DNA of 64,000 bases from Coriobacteriaceae bacterium AM113-163 (GCA_027673765.1 JAQDWB010000004.1:62001-126000); one strand, 5' to 3'. Shown: positions 1-9,999, counted from the stretch's first letter. The notes: generated by a model from the letters alone, not told the origin. A program made the numbers and translations.

Positions 1-110
1 ACATCCGGGTGTACCGTACGGGCTTTCTTTAGAAACGCGCGCTTGATCGTCCGCGCGTCGGCATTCTTGTCAACGCCAAGTACCTCGTAGTAATCCCTAT
101 TTTCCGACAC
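1..110 (-). CDS. J-domain protein, N-terminal fragment (runs off the window)
   Basis: Only the first ~36 residues are in the window. They read as a J-domain start ([13 protein letters not shown], then an AFLKKAR stretch and the HPD triad) that stimulates DnaK ATPase in DnaJ proteins. The start is GTG at 110, preceded by GGAAGGA with a 7-nt gap; a possible -10 (TATAGG, 150-155) lies upstream. It follows another, complete J-domain gene on the same strand, so two paralogues sit in tandem. Its downstream domains are not visible, so it could be a full DnaJ or a short J-protein. Confidence 0.8.
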   Translation of the reverse strand, partial: MSENRDYYEVLGVDKNADARTIKRAFLKKARTVHPD

Positions 111-191
111 GACCGAATCCTTCCAACTTTCATTATTGTCACAGTGCGTCCTATACCCAAGCTGGGCCGGGCGCAAACAGAGGGTTTGATG

Positions 192-1295
192 TTATTGAAT
201 TCCGTACGGCGAAAGCACGGCCCGCTGCGAGCAGCTCGCGAACCAAACCGACACGAGCGCGAACATAAAACCGTTGGCAAATCCATTGGCAAACTGCATC
301 GCGCCGCGCTTCCACCACAGCAGACTGCGATGAAGCACGCCGTCCGACAGCACCATGAACAAGCCCATGGCAAACGGAATGAAGCACATCATGGCAAAGG
401 CGGAAAACACGCCCGAGATGGCCGACAGCACCAAAAACGGCGCGATGATGCCCATGAGGTAGAAGCCGGTGCGAGCCTTACCCTCCAGGCGCTCGGCCTC
501 AACGTGCGCACGACCGACCAGGTCACCGCCCGAAGCGCCGTTCGTGCCGGCGTGACCCATGTTGGGAATGCGCACCTCGTCGCCATCATGCGTGCCGGCG
601 GGAAACTCAATCGTCTGCTCGGAGGTTACGCGGGTACGGCCGCTGCCACCGCAATCGGGGCACGGATCGGCAACGACCTTGCCGGAACCGCCGCACTCAG
701 GACAAACCGTCTGGAACGTGCCCGCACCAAACAGGAAGGACAGATCGACATCGATGTGGCCGCGACCACCGCAGCTCGGGCAGGTGTGGGCATGCTCTGA
801 CGAAACGGAACCCGATCCGCCACAATGTCCACAGGTGTCAAAGCGGGTGTAGCGAACGGTCTTGCGGGCACCGCTCTTGGCCTCCTTGGCGTCGAGCTTG
901 ATATCGACAACCACGTTGGCGCCACTCTCGGGGTTGTAGGCCGCCTGGCCGCGACGGGGCTGGCCCCAGGCGCCCCCGAAGGGGAAACCGCCGTCAAAGG
1001 GATTGCCGTAACCGGCGCTGCCGGCATAACCGCCGCCATAGGGCGAAGCCGTCGGTGCACCGGCAAAGGGATTGCCCGACCGCATGGCGTCGTAACGCGC
1101 ACGCTTCTGCTCGTCCGAGAGCACGGCGTAGGCCTCGGAAACCTCTTTAAACTTCTCCTCGGCATCCGGCTCTTTATTGACGTCCGGATGGAGCTTACGG
1201 GCCTTTTGCTGGAAAGCCTTTTGAATATCACGCGAGGTGGCGTCCTTGGAGACACCCAAAATCTCGTAGTAATCTTTTTCGTTCATCGTCGCCAT
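192..1295 (-). CDS. DnaJ-like co-chaperone with zinc fingers and a membrane-anchored C-terminus
   Basis: A J-domain at residues ~5-65 carries the HPD motif (LHPDVNK). A Gly/Tyr-rich linker follows, then four CxxCxGxG zinc-binding repeats ([32 protein letters not shown]). Canonical DnaJ next has C-terminal domain II and a dimerisation region. Here, shortly after [13 protein letters not shown], the protein changes to about 3-4 hydrophobic segments ([42 protein letters not shown]). It should therefore be held at the membrane with the J-domain probably cytosolic. The start [10 protein letters not shown] at 1295 is chosen because AGGAGG lies 9 nt upstream. It probably cooperates with DnaK; the membrane role is inference. 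Confidence 0.85.
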   Translation of the reverse strand: MATMNEKDYYEILGVSKDATSRDIQKAFQQKARKLHPDVNKEPDAEEKFKEVSEAYAVLSDEQKRARYDAMRSGNPFAGAPTASPYGGGYAGSAGYGNPFDGGFPFGGAWGQPRRGQAAYNPESGANVVVDIKLDAKEAKSGARKTVRYTRFDTCGHCGGSGSVSSEHAHTCPSCGGRGHIDVDLSFLFGAGTFQTVCPECGGSGKVVADPCPDCGGSGRTRVTSEQTIEFPAGTHDGDEVRIPNMGHAGTNGASGGDLVGRAHVEAERLEGKARTGFYLMGIIAPFLVLSAISGVFSAFAMMCFIPFAMGLFMVLSDGVLHRSLLWWKRGAMQFANGFANGFMFALVSVWFASCSQRAVLSPYGIQ

Positions 1296-1353
1296 GCGCG
1301 GCAACCTCCTGCTCACAGCAGCGTATATATTGCGGTAATTCTACCCGAGCGGC

Positions 1354-2586
1354 CTAAGCTAGACCCCAAAACAGCTCGAACAGCACATTTCCATCGAGCC
1401 AGCCCAGGTGAGTCGGCGCCAGGCGGGCACAGGCGCGGCCGTCGATGACATCGACAGAGGCGATGGGCCCCGCATGGGTATCACCGTGCTCGGGCACCCA
1501 AGTGGCAAGCCCAAGCTCAAGAGCGCGATCACAAGCCGCTGCCAGTTCATCGGCAGGGATGACACAAGACGCGCGAACCAACAGGTCGGAATCAACACCG
1601 CGCGTCATGCGACAAGCGAGCATCAGGTCCTCGGCCGCCGGCTCGCGCCGCGACAGATACTCGGCATCAAACATCGTCGCGGCATCGTCGCGTTGTACCA
1701 AACGCACGCGATGCGCATCGCCTCGAGAGGACACGCCGGGGAACAAACCTGCAAGACGATCGAAATCCTCGGCATCAAGCATACCCGCGGCAGAACGACC
1801 CAAGCCCAGATAGCCCCGACCAGTCCAGTAGGCGATATTATGGGCGCATTCATGCCCATCGAGCGCGTAGCTCGCCACCTCATACGGATGGTAGCCCGCC
1901 GAACTCAGCCGCTCGCGCGCAACGTCCATGCATGCGGCCTGGAAATCCTCGTCGGGCTCAAGCGACTCGTCACGGCACGCCATGCGGTAAAGTGGCGTGC
2001 CCTCCTCGAGCGTGAGCGGATAGACCGACACATGGTGTGGGGCCGCCGCAAGCACGCCATCGAGCGTGTAATGCCAGCTCGCCATAGTCTGTCCGGGAAG
2101 TCCACACATAAGGTCGCACGACACATCGAGCCCAGCATCCTTCACCGTCGCGATAGCCTCAAGCGCCCGTTCGGCATTATGGATGCGGCCAATGACAGCC
2201 AACTCGGTATTGTCGAGGGTTTGCACGCCCAAAGAGATGCGCGTGACGCCAGCCTCGGCAAGCGCGGTGGCGAGCCCAGCGGTCAGCGACTCAGGATTGG
2301 CTTCGCAAGTAAACTCAACGGGCTTGCACCACATGGAGATACGACGGGCAAATTTCACCAGGCGCTCCCCTGCCAGTGACGGCGTGCCGCCGCCTACGTA
2401 GACAGTGCGGATCTGCCTGAGTGCCCCAGCGTTGCCAAAGGCATCGAGCCGCGCATACAGGTGCTCAAAATAGGCATCGAGCGCAGCGTCCAGGTCGCAC
2501 GGGGCCACGCTGCGCGAGTCAAAGTCGCAATAGCGGCATTTTTGAGCGCAAAACGGCACGTGCACATACAGCGCGGTAACGGCCAC
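1354..2586 (-). CDS. hemW: HemW-like radical SAM protein
   Basis: A 410-residue radical SAM protein of the HemN/HemW family. The 4Fe-4S cluster motif CAQKCRYCDF (CxxxCxxC) lies near residue 13 and the SAM-binding glycine motif VYVGGGTPS follows. HemW proteins bind haem and act in haem transfer; many were once misnamed oxygen-independent coproporphyrinogen III oxidase. No other haem gene is nearby, so the HemW reading is preferred. The start is GTG at 2586, with GGAGG 7 nt upstream inside the end of dus. It sits in a tight lepA-dus-hemW-dnaJ array. Confidence 0.9.
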   Translation of the reverse strand: MAVTALYVHVPFCAQKCRYCDFDSRSVAPCDLDAALDAYFEHLYARLDAFGNAGALRQIRTVYVGGGTPSLAGERLVKFARRISMWCKPVEFTCEANPESLTAGLATALAEAGVTRISLGVQTLDNTELAVIGRIHNAERALEAIATVKDAGLDVSCDLMCGLPGQTMASWHYTLDGVLAAAPHHVSVYPLTLEEGTPLYRMACRDESLEPDEDFQAACMDVARERLSSAGYHPYEVASYALDGHECAHNIAYWTGRGYLGLGRSAAGMLDAEDFDRLAGLFPGVSSRGDAHRVRLVQRDDAATMFDAEYLSRREPAAEDLMLACRMTRGVDSDLLVRASCVIPADELAAACDRALELGLATWVPEHGDTHAGPIASVDVIDGRACARLAPTHLGWLDGNVLFELFWGLA

Positions 2587-2588
2587 CC

Positions 2589-3632
2589 TTAAGCCTCCAG
2601 CGGATGAGCGGGCACCGACTCACCGGCGGCAAGCGCGGCCTCGCAGACCACCACGTCGCGCTCGATATCATCGACCAGCGCCATAAACTCCTCGTACGTG
2701 GAGCAGCGCACCACCTGAGCGCGCCAGGCGGCGGCATGGGGCATGCCCTTTAAGTACCAGCTTGCATACGTACGAGCGCGCGACATAAGCGGCAAAAGCT
2801 CGTGCGTCAACGTCAGGTGCTCACGCAGAGCCTCCAGACGCTCGACCGAGGAGCGAGAAGGAACCGGCATGCCATCGAGTGCAAGGGCTCGGGCATCGCC
2901 GAACACCCACGGATTGCCGTAGATGCCGCGCGCGATAAACACCGCGCTGGCACCCGAGCCTTGCAGATGCTCAACAGCGTCCTCGGCCGAGAACACATCG
3001 CCCGAACCAATCACGGGAATCTCGACAGCGTCGGCAACCTCATCGACGACAGACCAATCGGCCTGGCCCGTATAGAGCTGCGTGGCGCAACGACCGTGCA
3101 CGGCAACTGCGGAGGCGCCCGCCCCTTCGAGCATCTGGGCAAACGTTGCGGCGTTGCGATCCTCGGCATAAAAACCCTTGCGGATCTTCACGGTCACGGG
3201 AACATGCGCCGCGCCCACCGCTGCCTCGACGATTCTTTCGGCCAGGTCGGGCGTGCGCATAAGCGCCGAGCCCTCGCCCTTGGTAACGACCTTGCGAGCC
3301 GGACAGGCCATGTTGATATCAATCAATGACAGGCGATCGCCCACGCGCTCCTCGACGGCAGCGACGGCACTCGCAAACTGATCGGGCTTGGAACCAAAGA
3401 GCTGCACGCAAATCTGCTGCTCCTCGTCGGCCGGCAACACCAGGCGCCACGTCTTGTTGCTGGCATAGGCAAGGCCTGCAACGCTCACCATCTCGCTATA
3501 GGCAAGGTTGGCACCGCGGCGGCGACACATGATGCGATAGGCGGGGTCGGTTACGCCCGCCATGGGAGCCATAAGGAACGGCTGCTCGGCATAGGCACCC
3601 AGCAGCCGCTTGCTGTATTCAGAAAGCGCCAT
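2589..3632 (-). CDS. dus: tRNA-dihydrouridine synthase (DusB type)
   Basis: A flavoenzyme that reduces uridine to dihydrouridine in tRNA, using FMN and NADPH. The family signature MAPMAGVTDPAYR is at residues ~21-33, and the catalytic cysteine lies in INMACPARKV. A C-terminal helical domain gives a usual length of 347 residues. The gene lies between lepA and hemW with only a few bases between coding regions, which implies co-transcription. The exact Dus subfamily (A/B/C) is judged from overall look only. Confidence 0.92.
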   Translation of the reverse strand: MALSEYSKRLLGAYAEQPFLMAPMAGVTDPAYRIMCRRRGANLAYSEMVSVAGLAYASNKTWRLVLPADEEQQICVQLFGSKPDQFASAVAAVEERVGDRLSLIDINMACPARKVVTKGEGSALMRTPDLAERIVEAAVGAAHVPVTVKIRKGFYAEDRNAATFAQMLEGAGASAVAVHGRCATQLYTGQADWSVVDEVADAVEIPVIGSGDVFSAEDAVEHLQGSGASAVFIARGIYGNPWVFGDARALALDGMPVPSRSSVERLEALREHLTLTHELLPLMSRARTYASWYLKGMPHAAAWRAQVVRCSTYEEFMALVDDIERDVVVCEAALAAGESVPAHPLEA

Positions 3633-3636
3633 GGAC

Positions 3637-5448
3637 CTACTCGTCCACCTTGAGAATCGCCATAAAGGCCTCCTGCGGAACCTCGACAGAGCCGATGGCC
3701 TTCATGCGCTTCTTGCCCTCTTTCTGCTTCTCGAGCAGCTTGCGCTTTCGCGAGATATCACCGCCGTAACACTTGGCCAGCACGTCTTTACGGCGCGCCT
3801 TAACGGTGGAGCGGGCGATGATCTTGTTACCGATGGCGCCCTGGATAGGCACCTCGAACAGCTGTCGCGGGATGATCTCCCTGAGCTTGTCGCACAGGCC
3901 GCGGGCCAGGCCATAGGCCTTATCCTTGTGCACGATAAACGAAAGCGCGTCCACCTCGTCGCCCGAAAGCAGGATGTCGAGCTTGACGAGCTCGGAGGGA
4001 CGATATTCGTTGAACTCGTAGTCGAGCGAGGCATAGCCCTTGGTGCGGCTCTTGAGCTGATCGAAGAAGTCCAAGATGAGCTCGGCGAGCGGCATATCAA
4101 AGCGCATCTCGACCGATTTGCTCGTCAGGTGGATCATATCGGTCGTGACGCCACGGTGCTCAATGGCGAGCTGCATGACAGCACCCGTATACTCGGGCGG
4201 GCAGATGATCTTTGCCTTGAGGTAGGGCTCTTCGATACGCTCGATGCGCGTGGCCTCGGGCAGGTCCTGCGGGCTGCGGACATCGATCATCTCGCCGTCA
4301 GTCTTGTACACGTGGTAGTCGACCGAGGGGCTCGTGGCGATCAGGTCCAGATTGAACTCGCGCTCCAGGCGCTCCTTGACGACCTCCATGTGCAGCAGGC
4401 CCAGGAAGCCCACGCGGAAGCCAAAGCCCAGCGCCACTGACGTCTCGGGCTCCCACACCAACGACGGATCGTTGACGTGCAGCTTATCGAGCGCGTCGCG
4501 CAGGTTCTCGTAGTCCTTGTTGTCGATGGGAAACAGGCCCGTGTAGACCATGGGCTTAGCCTCGCGGTAGCCCGGCAGCGGCTCGGGGCAGGGGTTCGAA
4601 GCCCAGGTAAGGGTATCGCCCACGCGCACAGCCTCGGGGTCCTTCAGACCCGTGACCACATAGCCAACCTCGCCGACGGTCAGAGCATCGACCGGCGTCT
4701 CGGCAGGACGCTTGACGCCCACGCCGTCGACCAAGAAGTCGCCCTTGGCCTGCATCATGCGCAGGGTATCGCCCTTTTTGATGGAACCATCAAAGACGCG
4801 CACCGTGGCGACGACGCCGCGGTACTCGTCGAAGTACGAATCCAGAATAAGTGCCTTGAGAGGGGCATTTGCATCGCCCTTGGGAGGCGAGATCAAAAAG
4901 ACGATGGACTCCAGCAGATCGTGGATGCCCTCGCCGGTCTTGCCCGACACGCACACGGCATCGTCGGCGGGAATGGCCAGATCGTCTTCGATCTCGGTCT
5001 TGACCTCGTCGGGGTGCGCCGAGGGAAGGTCGATCTTATTGATGGCCGGAACAATGTCCAAGTTGGCGTTCATGGCGAGCGTCGCATTGGAAACGGTCTG
5101 CGCCTCGACGCCCTGAGTGGCGTCCACGACGAGCACCGCGCCCTCGCAAGCTGCCAGCGAACGCGAGACCTCGTAGGTGAAGTCCACGTGGCCCGGCGTA
5201 TCGATCAGGTTGAACTGATACGTCTCGCCGTCGTCGGCGTCATAGGACACGCGGACGGCATTGGACTTGATCGTGATGCCGCGCTCGCGCTCAATGTCCA
5301 TCGTGTCAAGCAGCTGCGACTCCATGTCGCGCTCATCGACGGTATGGGTGAGCTCGAGGATGCGGTCACTGATCGTGGACTTGCCATGGTCGATATGCGC
5401 AACGATCGAGAAGTTGCGGATGTGGGAAATGTCAATTGAAGTATTCAT
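3637..5448 (-). CDS. lepA: Elongation factor 4 (LepA), ribosome back-translocase GTPase
   Basis: A 603-residue translational GTPase. The G1 motif AHIDHGKST, the G2/G3 region [10 protein letters not shown] and DTPGHVDF, and NKID are all present, followed by EF-G-like domains and the LepA-specific C-terminus ([31 protein letters not shown] split over its end). It binds stalled or mis-translocated ribosomes. The start [13 protein letters not shown] at 5448 matches family N-termini; the longer frame would run through the rpsT terminator. No clear Shine-Dalgarno precedes it, and TAAGAT lies only 7 nt upstream, so a leaderless message is possible. It is first in the lepA-dus-hemW-dnaJ array. Confidence 0.95.
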   Translation of the reverse strand: MNTSIDISHIRNFSIVAHIDHGKSTISDRILELTHTVDERDMESQLLDTMDIERERGITIKSNAVRVSYDADDGETYQFNLIDTPGHVDFTYEVSRSLAACEGAVLVVDATQGVEAQTVSNATLAMNANLDIVPAINKIDLPSAHPDEVKTEIEDDLAIPADDAVCVSGKTGEGIHDLLESIVFLISPPKGDANAPLKALILDSYFDEYRGVVATVRVFDGSIKKGDTLRMMQAKGDFLVDGVGVKRPAETPVDALTVGEVGYVVTGLKDPEAVRVGDTLTWASNPCPEPLPGYREAKPMVYTGLFPIDNKDYENLRDALDKLHVNDPSLVWEPETSVALGFGFRVGFLGLLHMEVVKERLEREFNLDLIATSPSVDYHVYKTDGEMIDVRSPQDLPEATRIERIEEPYLKAKIICPPEYTGAVMQLAIEHRGVTTDMIHLTSKSVEMRFDMPLAELILDFFDQLKSRTKGYASLDYEFNEYRPSELVKLDILLSGDEVDALSFIVHKDKAYGLARGLCDKLREIIPRQLFEVPIQGAIGNKIIARSTVKARRKDVLAKCYGGDISRKRKLLEKQKEGKKRMKAIGSVEVPQEAFMAILKVDE

Positions 5449-5473
5449 GCGGACTATCTTACCCGAGCGGTAC

Positions 5474-5507
5474 AAAAAATGGAGCCTGTTCCATAAAACA
5501 GGCTCCA
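5474..5507 (-). terminator. Intrinsic terminator of rpsT
   Basis: An 11-bp perfect inverted repeat (TGGAGCCTGTT at 5480-5490 with 5497-5507, 6-nt loop) is followed on the minus strand by six T residues (5474-5479). It ends the single-gene rpsT transcript just before lepA. Confidence 0.9.
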
Positions 5508-5544
5508 TTTATGCGCGTAATCTGTGTGGTGTGAAATTTACAAC

Positions 5545-5811
5545 TTAGGCGTTGATGCTGTTCACGAGCTTGGCAAGACCGGACTTGCGGTTGGAAGCCT
5601 GGTTCTTGTGGATGACATGCTTAGCGGCAGCCATGTCGAGACGCTTGGTGACGGTCTTGAGGGCAGCCTGGGCCTTCTCGGCGTCGCCCTCGGCGACGGC
5701 GGACTGGACGTGCTTGGTCAGCGTCTTGAGCTCGGACTTGACAGCCTTGTTACGCATGCGAGCTGCCTCATTGGTGCGGATACGCTTCTTCTGAGACTTG
5801 ATGTTTGCCAC
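5545..5811 (-). CDS. rpsT: 30S ribosomal protein S20
   Basis: An 88-residue basic, helical protein starting [11 protein letters not shown] and ending with the alanine/lysine pattern of S20 ([17 protein letters not shown]). S20 binds 16S rRNA early in small-subunit assembly. The start is GTG at 5811, preceded by AAAGGAA; the longer frame upstream has no S20 character. It has its own promoter (TGC-TATAGT) and terminator, so it is a single-gene unit. Confidence 0.97.
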   Translation of the reverse strand: MANIKSQKKRIRTNEAARMRNKAVKSELKTLTKHVQSAVAEGDAEKAQAALKTVTKRLDMAAAKHVIHKNQASNRKSGLAKLVNSINA

Positions 5812-5886
5812 TTCTGGAGTTCCTTTCGAGTTCCTTGCAAAAAATGTATGACACCTCTGAGACACGGTGAGGTCATGCAAGCGCCT

Positions 5887-5895
5887 ACTATAGCA
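5887..5895 (-). promoter_or_regulatory. rpsT promoter, extended -10
   Basis: TGC followed by TATAGT on the minus strand, about 75 nt upstream of the rpsT start. There is no convincing -35 at 16-18 bp, as expected for an extended -10 promoter. The same TGC-TATAGT word precedes rpmB. Confidence 0.6.
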
Positions 5896-5944
5896 CGCTC
5901 CCCCTCAAAGGGATAGAACGAATTTGTCAAATAGGCAGGTATCA

Positions 5945-6907
5945 TCACGATTTTCTCAAGATGTTCGTAATCCAGAGCAAAAGCGCAGTCTCCGAATCGG
6001 CCGAACCCTTGAGCGCGAGCTCCACATCGACGGCGCCCTCGAGCGCGGCAACGAGCTCGGTCATCGAAAAGCGACGTGCCCAGGTAAGGTGATTCTTGAC
6101 CTGCCAGGCCTGAAGCTTGAGCGTCGAGGCGAGCTCACGGCCCTGCCCGCGAGAGTCGAGCGCCTTGGCGACGATCAGCTCACGGATGCGACCGCATAGC
6201 AGCGTGTAGGTCCACACATAGCTCTTAGAGGGCAGAAGCCTAAAGAGCTCGAGCGAACGCCGCATATCGCGAGCCGAGACGGCGTTGAGGAAGTCCCAGG
6301 GCTGAACCTCGGCCGTACGCACAATCCAACGCTCCACGTCGGCAAGCTCAATCTGGGGCGCCTCGACCATCTGGGCGAGCTTTGCCAGATCGTTATCGAG
6401 CATGCGCGTGTTTTCGCCCGAACGCGAGACGAGCTCCTCGGCAGCAGCCGTCGAGATGGACTTACCGTGCTGCGTCGCCATCTGCTGAACGCGGCGCGGC
6501 AGTTCCCAGCGCTTGGTACCCGAGCAATCGACGATAGCCTTCTTGTCGATCTTGGCGATTGCCTTATACAGGCGCGTATTCTTGGCAAGTGAGTCGGCGA
6601 TAATGAGACAGACCGTCGTAGGGCTGGGACTTGCGAGGTACTCGACGAGCGGTTCCGAAACCGCCTTGGCAAGCTTTGAGCAGCCGTCGAGGATCACCAG
6701 GCGAAACTCGCTACCCATGGGAAAGGTATTGAGCGAGCCGATGATCGACTCGATATCGGGATCTTTCGTCATGTCGCGTTCATCGAGGTTGAACTCAACC
6801 ATACCCGACTTTTCCAAGCGAGCTTTCATACGCGAGACGGCGTGGTCGCGCTTGACTCCATCGGTACCGACGATCAGATATGCCGGCAGCAGACCGGTTT
6901 CGGACAT
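5945..6907 (-). CDS. holA: DNA polymerase III delta subunit
   Basis: The clamp-loader delta subunit, which opens the beta clamp; 320 residues, usual length. The N-terminus (LLPAYLIVGTDGVKRDHAVSRMK) matches the family, and an AAA-like region (LVILDGCSKLAKAV; LIIADSLAKNTRLYKAIAK) is followed by a helical C-terminal domain (LTWARRFSMTELVAALEGAVDVELALKGS region). Start MSETG at 6907 is chosen from GGGGAG just upstream. It follows comEC on the same strand, a common neighbour order, but has its own likely promoter. Confidence 0.92.
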   Translation of the reverse strand: MSETGLLPAYLIVGTDGVKRDHAVSRMKARLEKSGMVEFNLDERDMTKDPDIESIIGSLNTFPMGSEFRLVILDGCSKLAKAVSEPLVEYLASPSPTTVCLIIADSLAKNTRLYKAIAKIDKKAIVDCSGTKRWELPRRVQQMATQHGKSISTAAAEELVSRSGENTRMLDNDLAKLAQMVEAPQIELADVERWIVRTAEVQPWDFLNAVSARDMRRSLELFRLLPSKSYVWTYTLLCGRIRELIVAKALDSRGQGRELASTLKLQAWQVKNHLTWARRFSMTELVAALEGAVDVELALKGSADSETALLLWITNILRKS

Positions 6908-6947
6908 TGCGCTCCCCTCTCGCACACACTCGAATTCGTACCGTGCC

Positions 6948-6977
6948 ATTTTAGCCCAGGGGCACACCGCGCGCCAA
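6948..6977 (-). promoter_or_regulatory. Probable holA promoter
   Basis: TTGGCG (6972-6977), an 18-bp spacer and TAAAAT (6948-6953) on the minus strand, in the gap between comEC and holA. The predicted leader is about 35 nt. Confidence 0.45.
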
Positions 6978-6985
6978 CGATGTCA

Positions 6986-9289
6986 TCACGGTCGCTGGCA
7001 TCGCATGGCAAAACCGGTTACGGTCGGCGAGACGGTAATGTCTCCTTGTTCGATGGTGCAAGCGAAAGCGCCGCCCGCATCGCGAACCGAATCGATGCAG
7101 GCATCGGATGGATGCCCGTAGCGGTTACCCTCGCCCGCACTCGCGATAGAGAGCCCGGGCTTAAGCGTACCCAGCAGGTCTGTGTCGACGGAAACTTTTG
7201 AGCCGTGATGCCCTAGCTTGAGCACATCGATATCACCCACCTCCTGTACAAACTCACGCTCCTGATCGAGCTCGGCATCACCAGTGAGGAGCACGCGCAG
7301 GCTCTTACCCTCCTGAGCGTAGGAGAGCAGCAAAACAAGAGAGTCCTCATTGCCCTCGCCATCCACGGACTCGAATGGCCACATCACGCGGGCGCAAAAT
7401 GAGCCGATGTCGACCGTATCCCCACGGCGCACCTGCCGATACTCCACGCCAGGTCGGTTCAATACCTCGGCAGGAGCATCCTCCAGCGCATCCGCCGCCA
7501 CGGCAATCGTTCCGACCGAAAACTGTTCGAGCACGGCAGGCAGACCACCCCAGTGGTCCTCATCCCAATGCGTCACAAAGACGGCATCGATATGGTGCAC
7601 GTTATTGCGGACCAGCGCGCTCACCACGCGCTCATCAAGCCCACAGTCGACGAGCGCCACGGTCCCACCTTGGCGGATAAGAATCGCATCGGCCTGGCCC
7701 ACATCGAGCACCGTCACCGAAGGCGGAGCGAATCGATCCCAGTAGATGTACGGAATCGCAGCCAAGAGCACCAGGCATGCAAGCCCCACCGCCATAGGAC
7801 GCGCACGGGGACGCGGCCACCAGACCAGCAGAGCCGCCAGCAAACACGGCACCAGGTAAATCCACATGCTATCGGGCGGCACGCTCACGGATGCACCCGG
7901 CACGGCGGCAAACAGCTGCTCGAAGAACAACGCGCACCGGGCGGCAATCATGGGTACGACGAGTGCCCAAGCCTGCAACGGCGCCACGAGCGAAAAGGGA
8001 ACCAGCACAATCGACACAGCGAGCAGTAGACTCACCACCGGACCGATGACCGCATTCGCCAGCGGAGCAATGAGCGAGAACGTACCGAAAGCAGGAATAG
8101 TGATGGGCAGCGTCGCCAACTGTGAGCACAGTGTGACGGAAAGCATGCTGGCAACGCCCGTCGGCACACCCAGCTCACCCAAAGCATAGGTGGCGTACGG
8201 GCAAAAGCACAGGATGGCAAAGACACTGGCACACGAGAGCTGAAAACCCATATCGAACAGCACCGTTGGGCGGAGCAGCACAAAGATGGACATGGTTACG
8301 AAGAGTGCCGATGCGCCATGTCGACGACGCCCCGCGCCGTTTACGACAAGCGTCGCGAACACCATGCAGCACGCGCGCACGGCCGAAGGAGACGCGCCCG
8401 TAAAGGAGGCATACGCTACAAGCGTGAGCGCCAACAGTATCCGTTGCAACCCACGTGAACAGCGAGTTTTTTGCAGAACGCCCTCGATTAAATAGCCAAC
8501 GATAGCCAAATGGCTACCCGAAACGGCAATGAGATGCGCCGTTCCCGTCACCGAAAACCAATCGCCAGCAGGCAGAGCACGCAACTCCGCCGAACGACCG
8601 CAGACGACACCGGCTATGAGCGCACGCGCCGGGTCGGTCGCAGGCGAGATGGACGCAAGCAGCCCATTTCGCAGCCGAAGTAGCGGCCCCGGAGAGCCCT
8701 CATCAACCGACACAATCCGAACGGCTTTAACCTTGCGCACCTCACCTCGGAGCACGCGCGAGCGTCCATACGAATCGTTCTCAAAACGCGAAACGCGGCC
8801 GATAACACGCACGTGAGACCCGGCACCAAGCTCGCGGTCGCACGAAAGGCGAACCGTTGCCAAGTTCTTACCGTCCGCGAGTACCTCACAGGTATAGGAA
8901 CACACGTCGTCGTTTATGGATGGATCACCCTGCACGACAAACTCGAGGCTGCTTGCCGCTCGACCGTCGAGCACCTTCGAGGCACTTAGCGCACCCGCAG
9001 CCCACCACGCCGAGACGACCGCACCCGCCACGAGACCAACGGATGCGGCATACAGCCACCGCTTCAAAGGGGCAAGCCGCGCACATGATTGAACCAGCAC
9101 AACGAATACCGCCGCCGCAACAGGAATAGCCCATAGCGGCCCGACCGCCGGTGCCCGCTCCCTCAGTATCGCATCGGCGGCCACGTTGAGCACCAAAACA
9201 CAGCTGACGCACAGGCCGGCACACAAGGCCATCGTCCATGGCATGAGGGGCCGCGGGGGCATCACATGCTCGCGCTTGGGCGTGCTCAT
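6986..9289 (-). CDS. comEC: ComEC/Rec2 competence DNA-uptake channel
   Basis: An inner-membrane channel for single-stranded DNA during natural transformation; 767 residues, full length for the family. N-terminal helices and a soluble DUF4131-like region (~50-200) are followed by the multi-helix Competence domain (ALIAGVVCGRSAELRALPAGDWFSVTG region and many hydrophobic segments). A C-terminal metallo-beta-lactamase domain has THWDEDHWGG, LLTGDAELD and LKLGHHGSK, so the nuclease-like metal site looks intact. It overlaps comEA by 4 bp (ATGA), indicating translational coupling. It shares a putative competence box with yraN-comM-dprA. Confidence 0.93.
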   Translation of the reverse strand: MSTPKREHVMPPRPLMPWTMALCAGLCVSCVLVLNVAADAILRERAPAVGPLWAIPVAAAVFVVLVQSCARLAPLKRWLYAASVGLVAGAVVSAWWAAGALSASKVLDGRAASSLEFVVQGDPSINDDVCSYTCEVLADGKNLATVRLSCDRELGAGSHVRVIGRVSRFENDSYGRSRVLRGEVRKVKAVRIVSVDEGSPGPLLRLRNGLLASISPATDPARALIAGVVCGRSAELRALPAGDWFSVTGTAHLIAVSGSHLAIVGYLIEGVLQKTRCSRGLQRILLALTLVAYASFTGASPSAVRACCMVFATLVVNGAGRRRHGASALFVTMSIFVLLRPTVLFDMGFQLSCASVFAILCFCPYATYALGELGVPTGVASMLSVTLCSQLATLPITIPAFGTFSLIAPLANAVIGPVVSLLLAVSIVLVPFSLVAPLQAWALVVPMIAARCALFFEQLFAAVPGASVSVPPDSMWIYLVPCLLAALLVWWPRPRARPMAVGLACLVLLAAIPYIYWDRFAPPSVTVLDVGQADAILIRQGGTVALVDCGLDERVVSALVRNNVHHIDAVFVTHWDEDHWGGLPAVLEQFSVGTIAVAADALEDAPAEVLNRPGVEYRQVRRGDTVDIGSFCARVMWPFESVDGEGNEDSLVLLLSYAQEGKSLRVLLTGDAELDQEREFVQEVGDIDVLKLGHHGSKVSVDTDLLGTLKPGLSIASAGEGNRYGHPSDACIDSVRDAGGAFACTIEQGDITVSPTVTGFAMRCQRP

Positions 9290-9999
9290 ACGCAGATACA
9301 GTCTTTGATTTTGGCAAGCTTCTTCTCACCGATGCCAGATACGCGCATCAGATCATCAACCGAGGCGAAGGGGCCATTCTTCGAGCGCTCGTCAATAATC
9401 GACTGCGCCATAGAAGGCCCAATGCCCGAGAGCGTCTGCAGTTCCGCCGCGCTCGCTGTATTGATATTGACGAGCCCCGCCATATCATTCGCGCCCGAAG
9501 TCAAGACAGCTCCGTCATCGGCTCCACCGCCCGCGGCAACCGCCTGCTGCTCCCCCACCTTTGGTACGTAAATTTTTTGTCCGTCTGCGACCTTGGATGC
9601 CCGATTGAGCGCTGTCACATCTGCCTCGGGTGTCAATCCTCCGGCGGCATCAATTGCCTGCGCCACCCGCGCGCCATCCATAAGCCGGTACACACCGGGT
9701 GACACAACGGCGCCATCGACATCGACATAGACCTCCAATTCGGCAGAAGCTTTGTGTGAAGATCCATCGGACTCACGATCATGCGAATCAACGCCAGAAC
9801 CCGGCTCCGCCGATGAGCCCGAGCCCCCAGCCCGCTCAAACGACACGCCTCCGGACTCGCCGCCAAAACTTGCCATCGCTAAGCCGCTCGCGGCGGCAAT
9901 GACAACCAAAATCGCCACCACCACCGCCTTGTGTCCGAGCAGCTTTTCTGCCCACCGGTCCATCCGTTTAACCCGTTCGTGTTGTTCGCGCTGCGCCAT
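9286..9999 (-). CDS. comEA: ComEA-type DNA-binding competence protein
   Basis: A 237-residue membrane-anchored DNA receptor. A short basic N-terminus and one transmembrane helix (VVVAILVVIAAASGLAMA) lead to a low-complexity Gly/Ser linker. An SLBB domain (VDVDGAVVSPGVYRLMDGARV) and a C-terminal helix-hairpin-helix pair (LVNINTASAAELQTLSGIG; LMRVSGIGEKKLAKIKDCI) follow, the domain order of Gram-positive ComEA. Start MAQREQHERV at 9999 is set by GGGAGG 8 nt upstream. It is first in the comEA-comEC operon, with a 20-bp shared element 75 bp upstream. Confidence 0.92.
   Translation of the reverse strand: MAQREQHERVKRMDRWAEKLLGHKAVVVAILVVIAAASGLAMASFGGESGGVSFERAGGSGSSAEPGSGVDSHDRESDGSSHKASAELEVYVDVDGAVVSPGVYRLMDGARVAQAIDAAGGLTPEADVTALNRASKVADGQKIYVPKVGEQQAVAAGGGADDGAVLTSGANDMAGLVNINTASAAELQTLSGIGPSMAQSIIDERSKNGPFASVDDLMRVSGIGEKKLAKIKDCICV

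Noticed and set aside
1342..1352. An 11-bp word TACCCGAGCGG shared with the lepA upstream region (5460-5470)
   Set aside because: Such short coincidences are expected in 64 kb; the two sites lie at different distances from the genes and show no further similarity.
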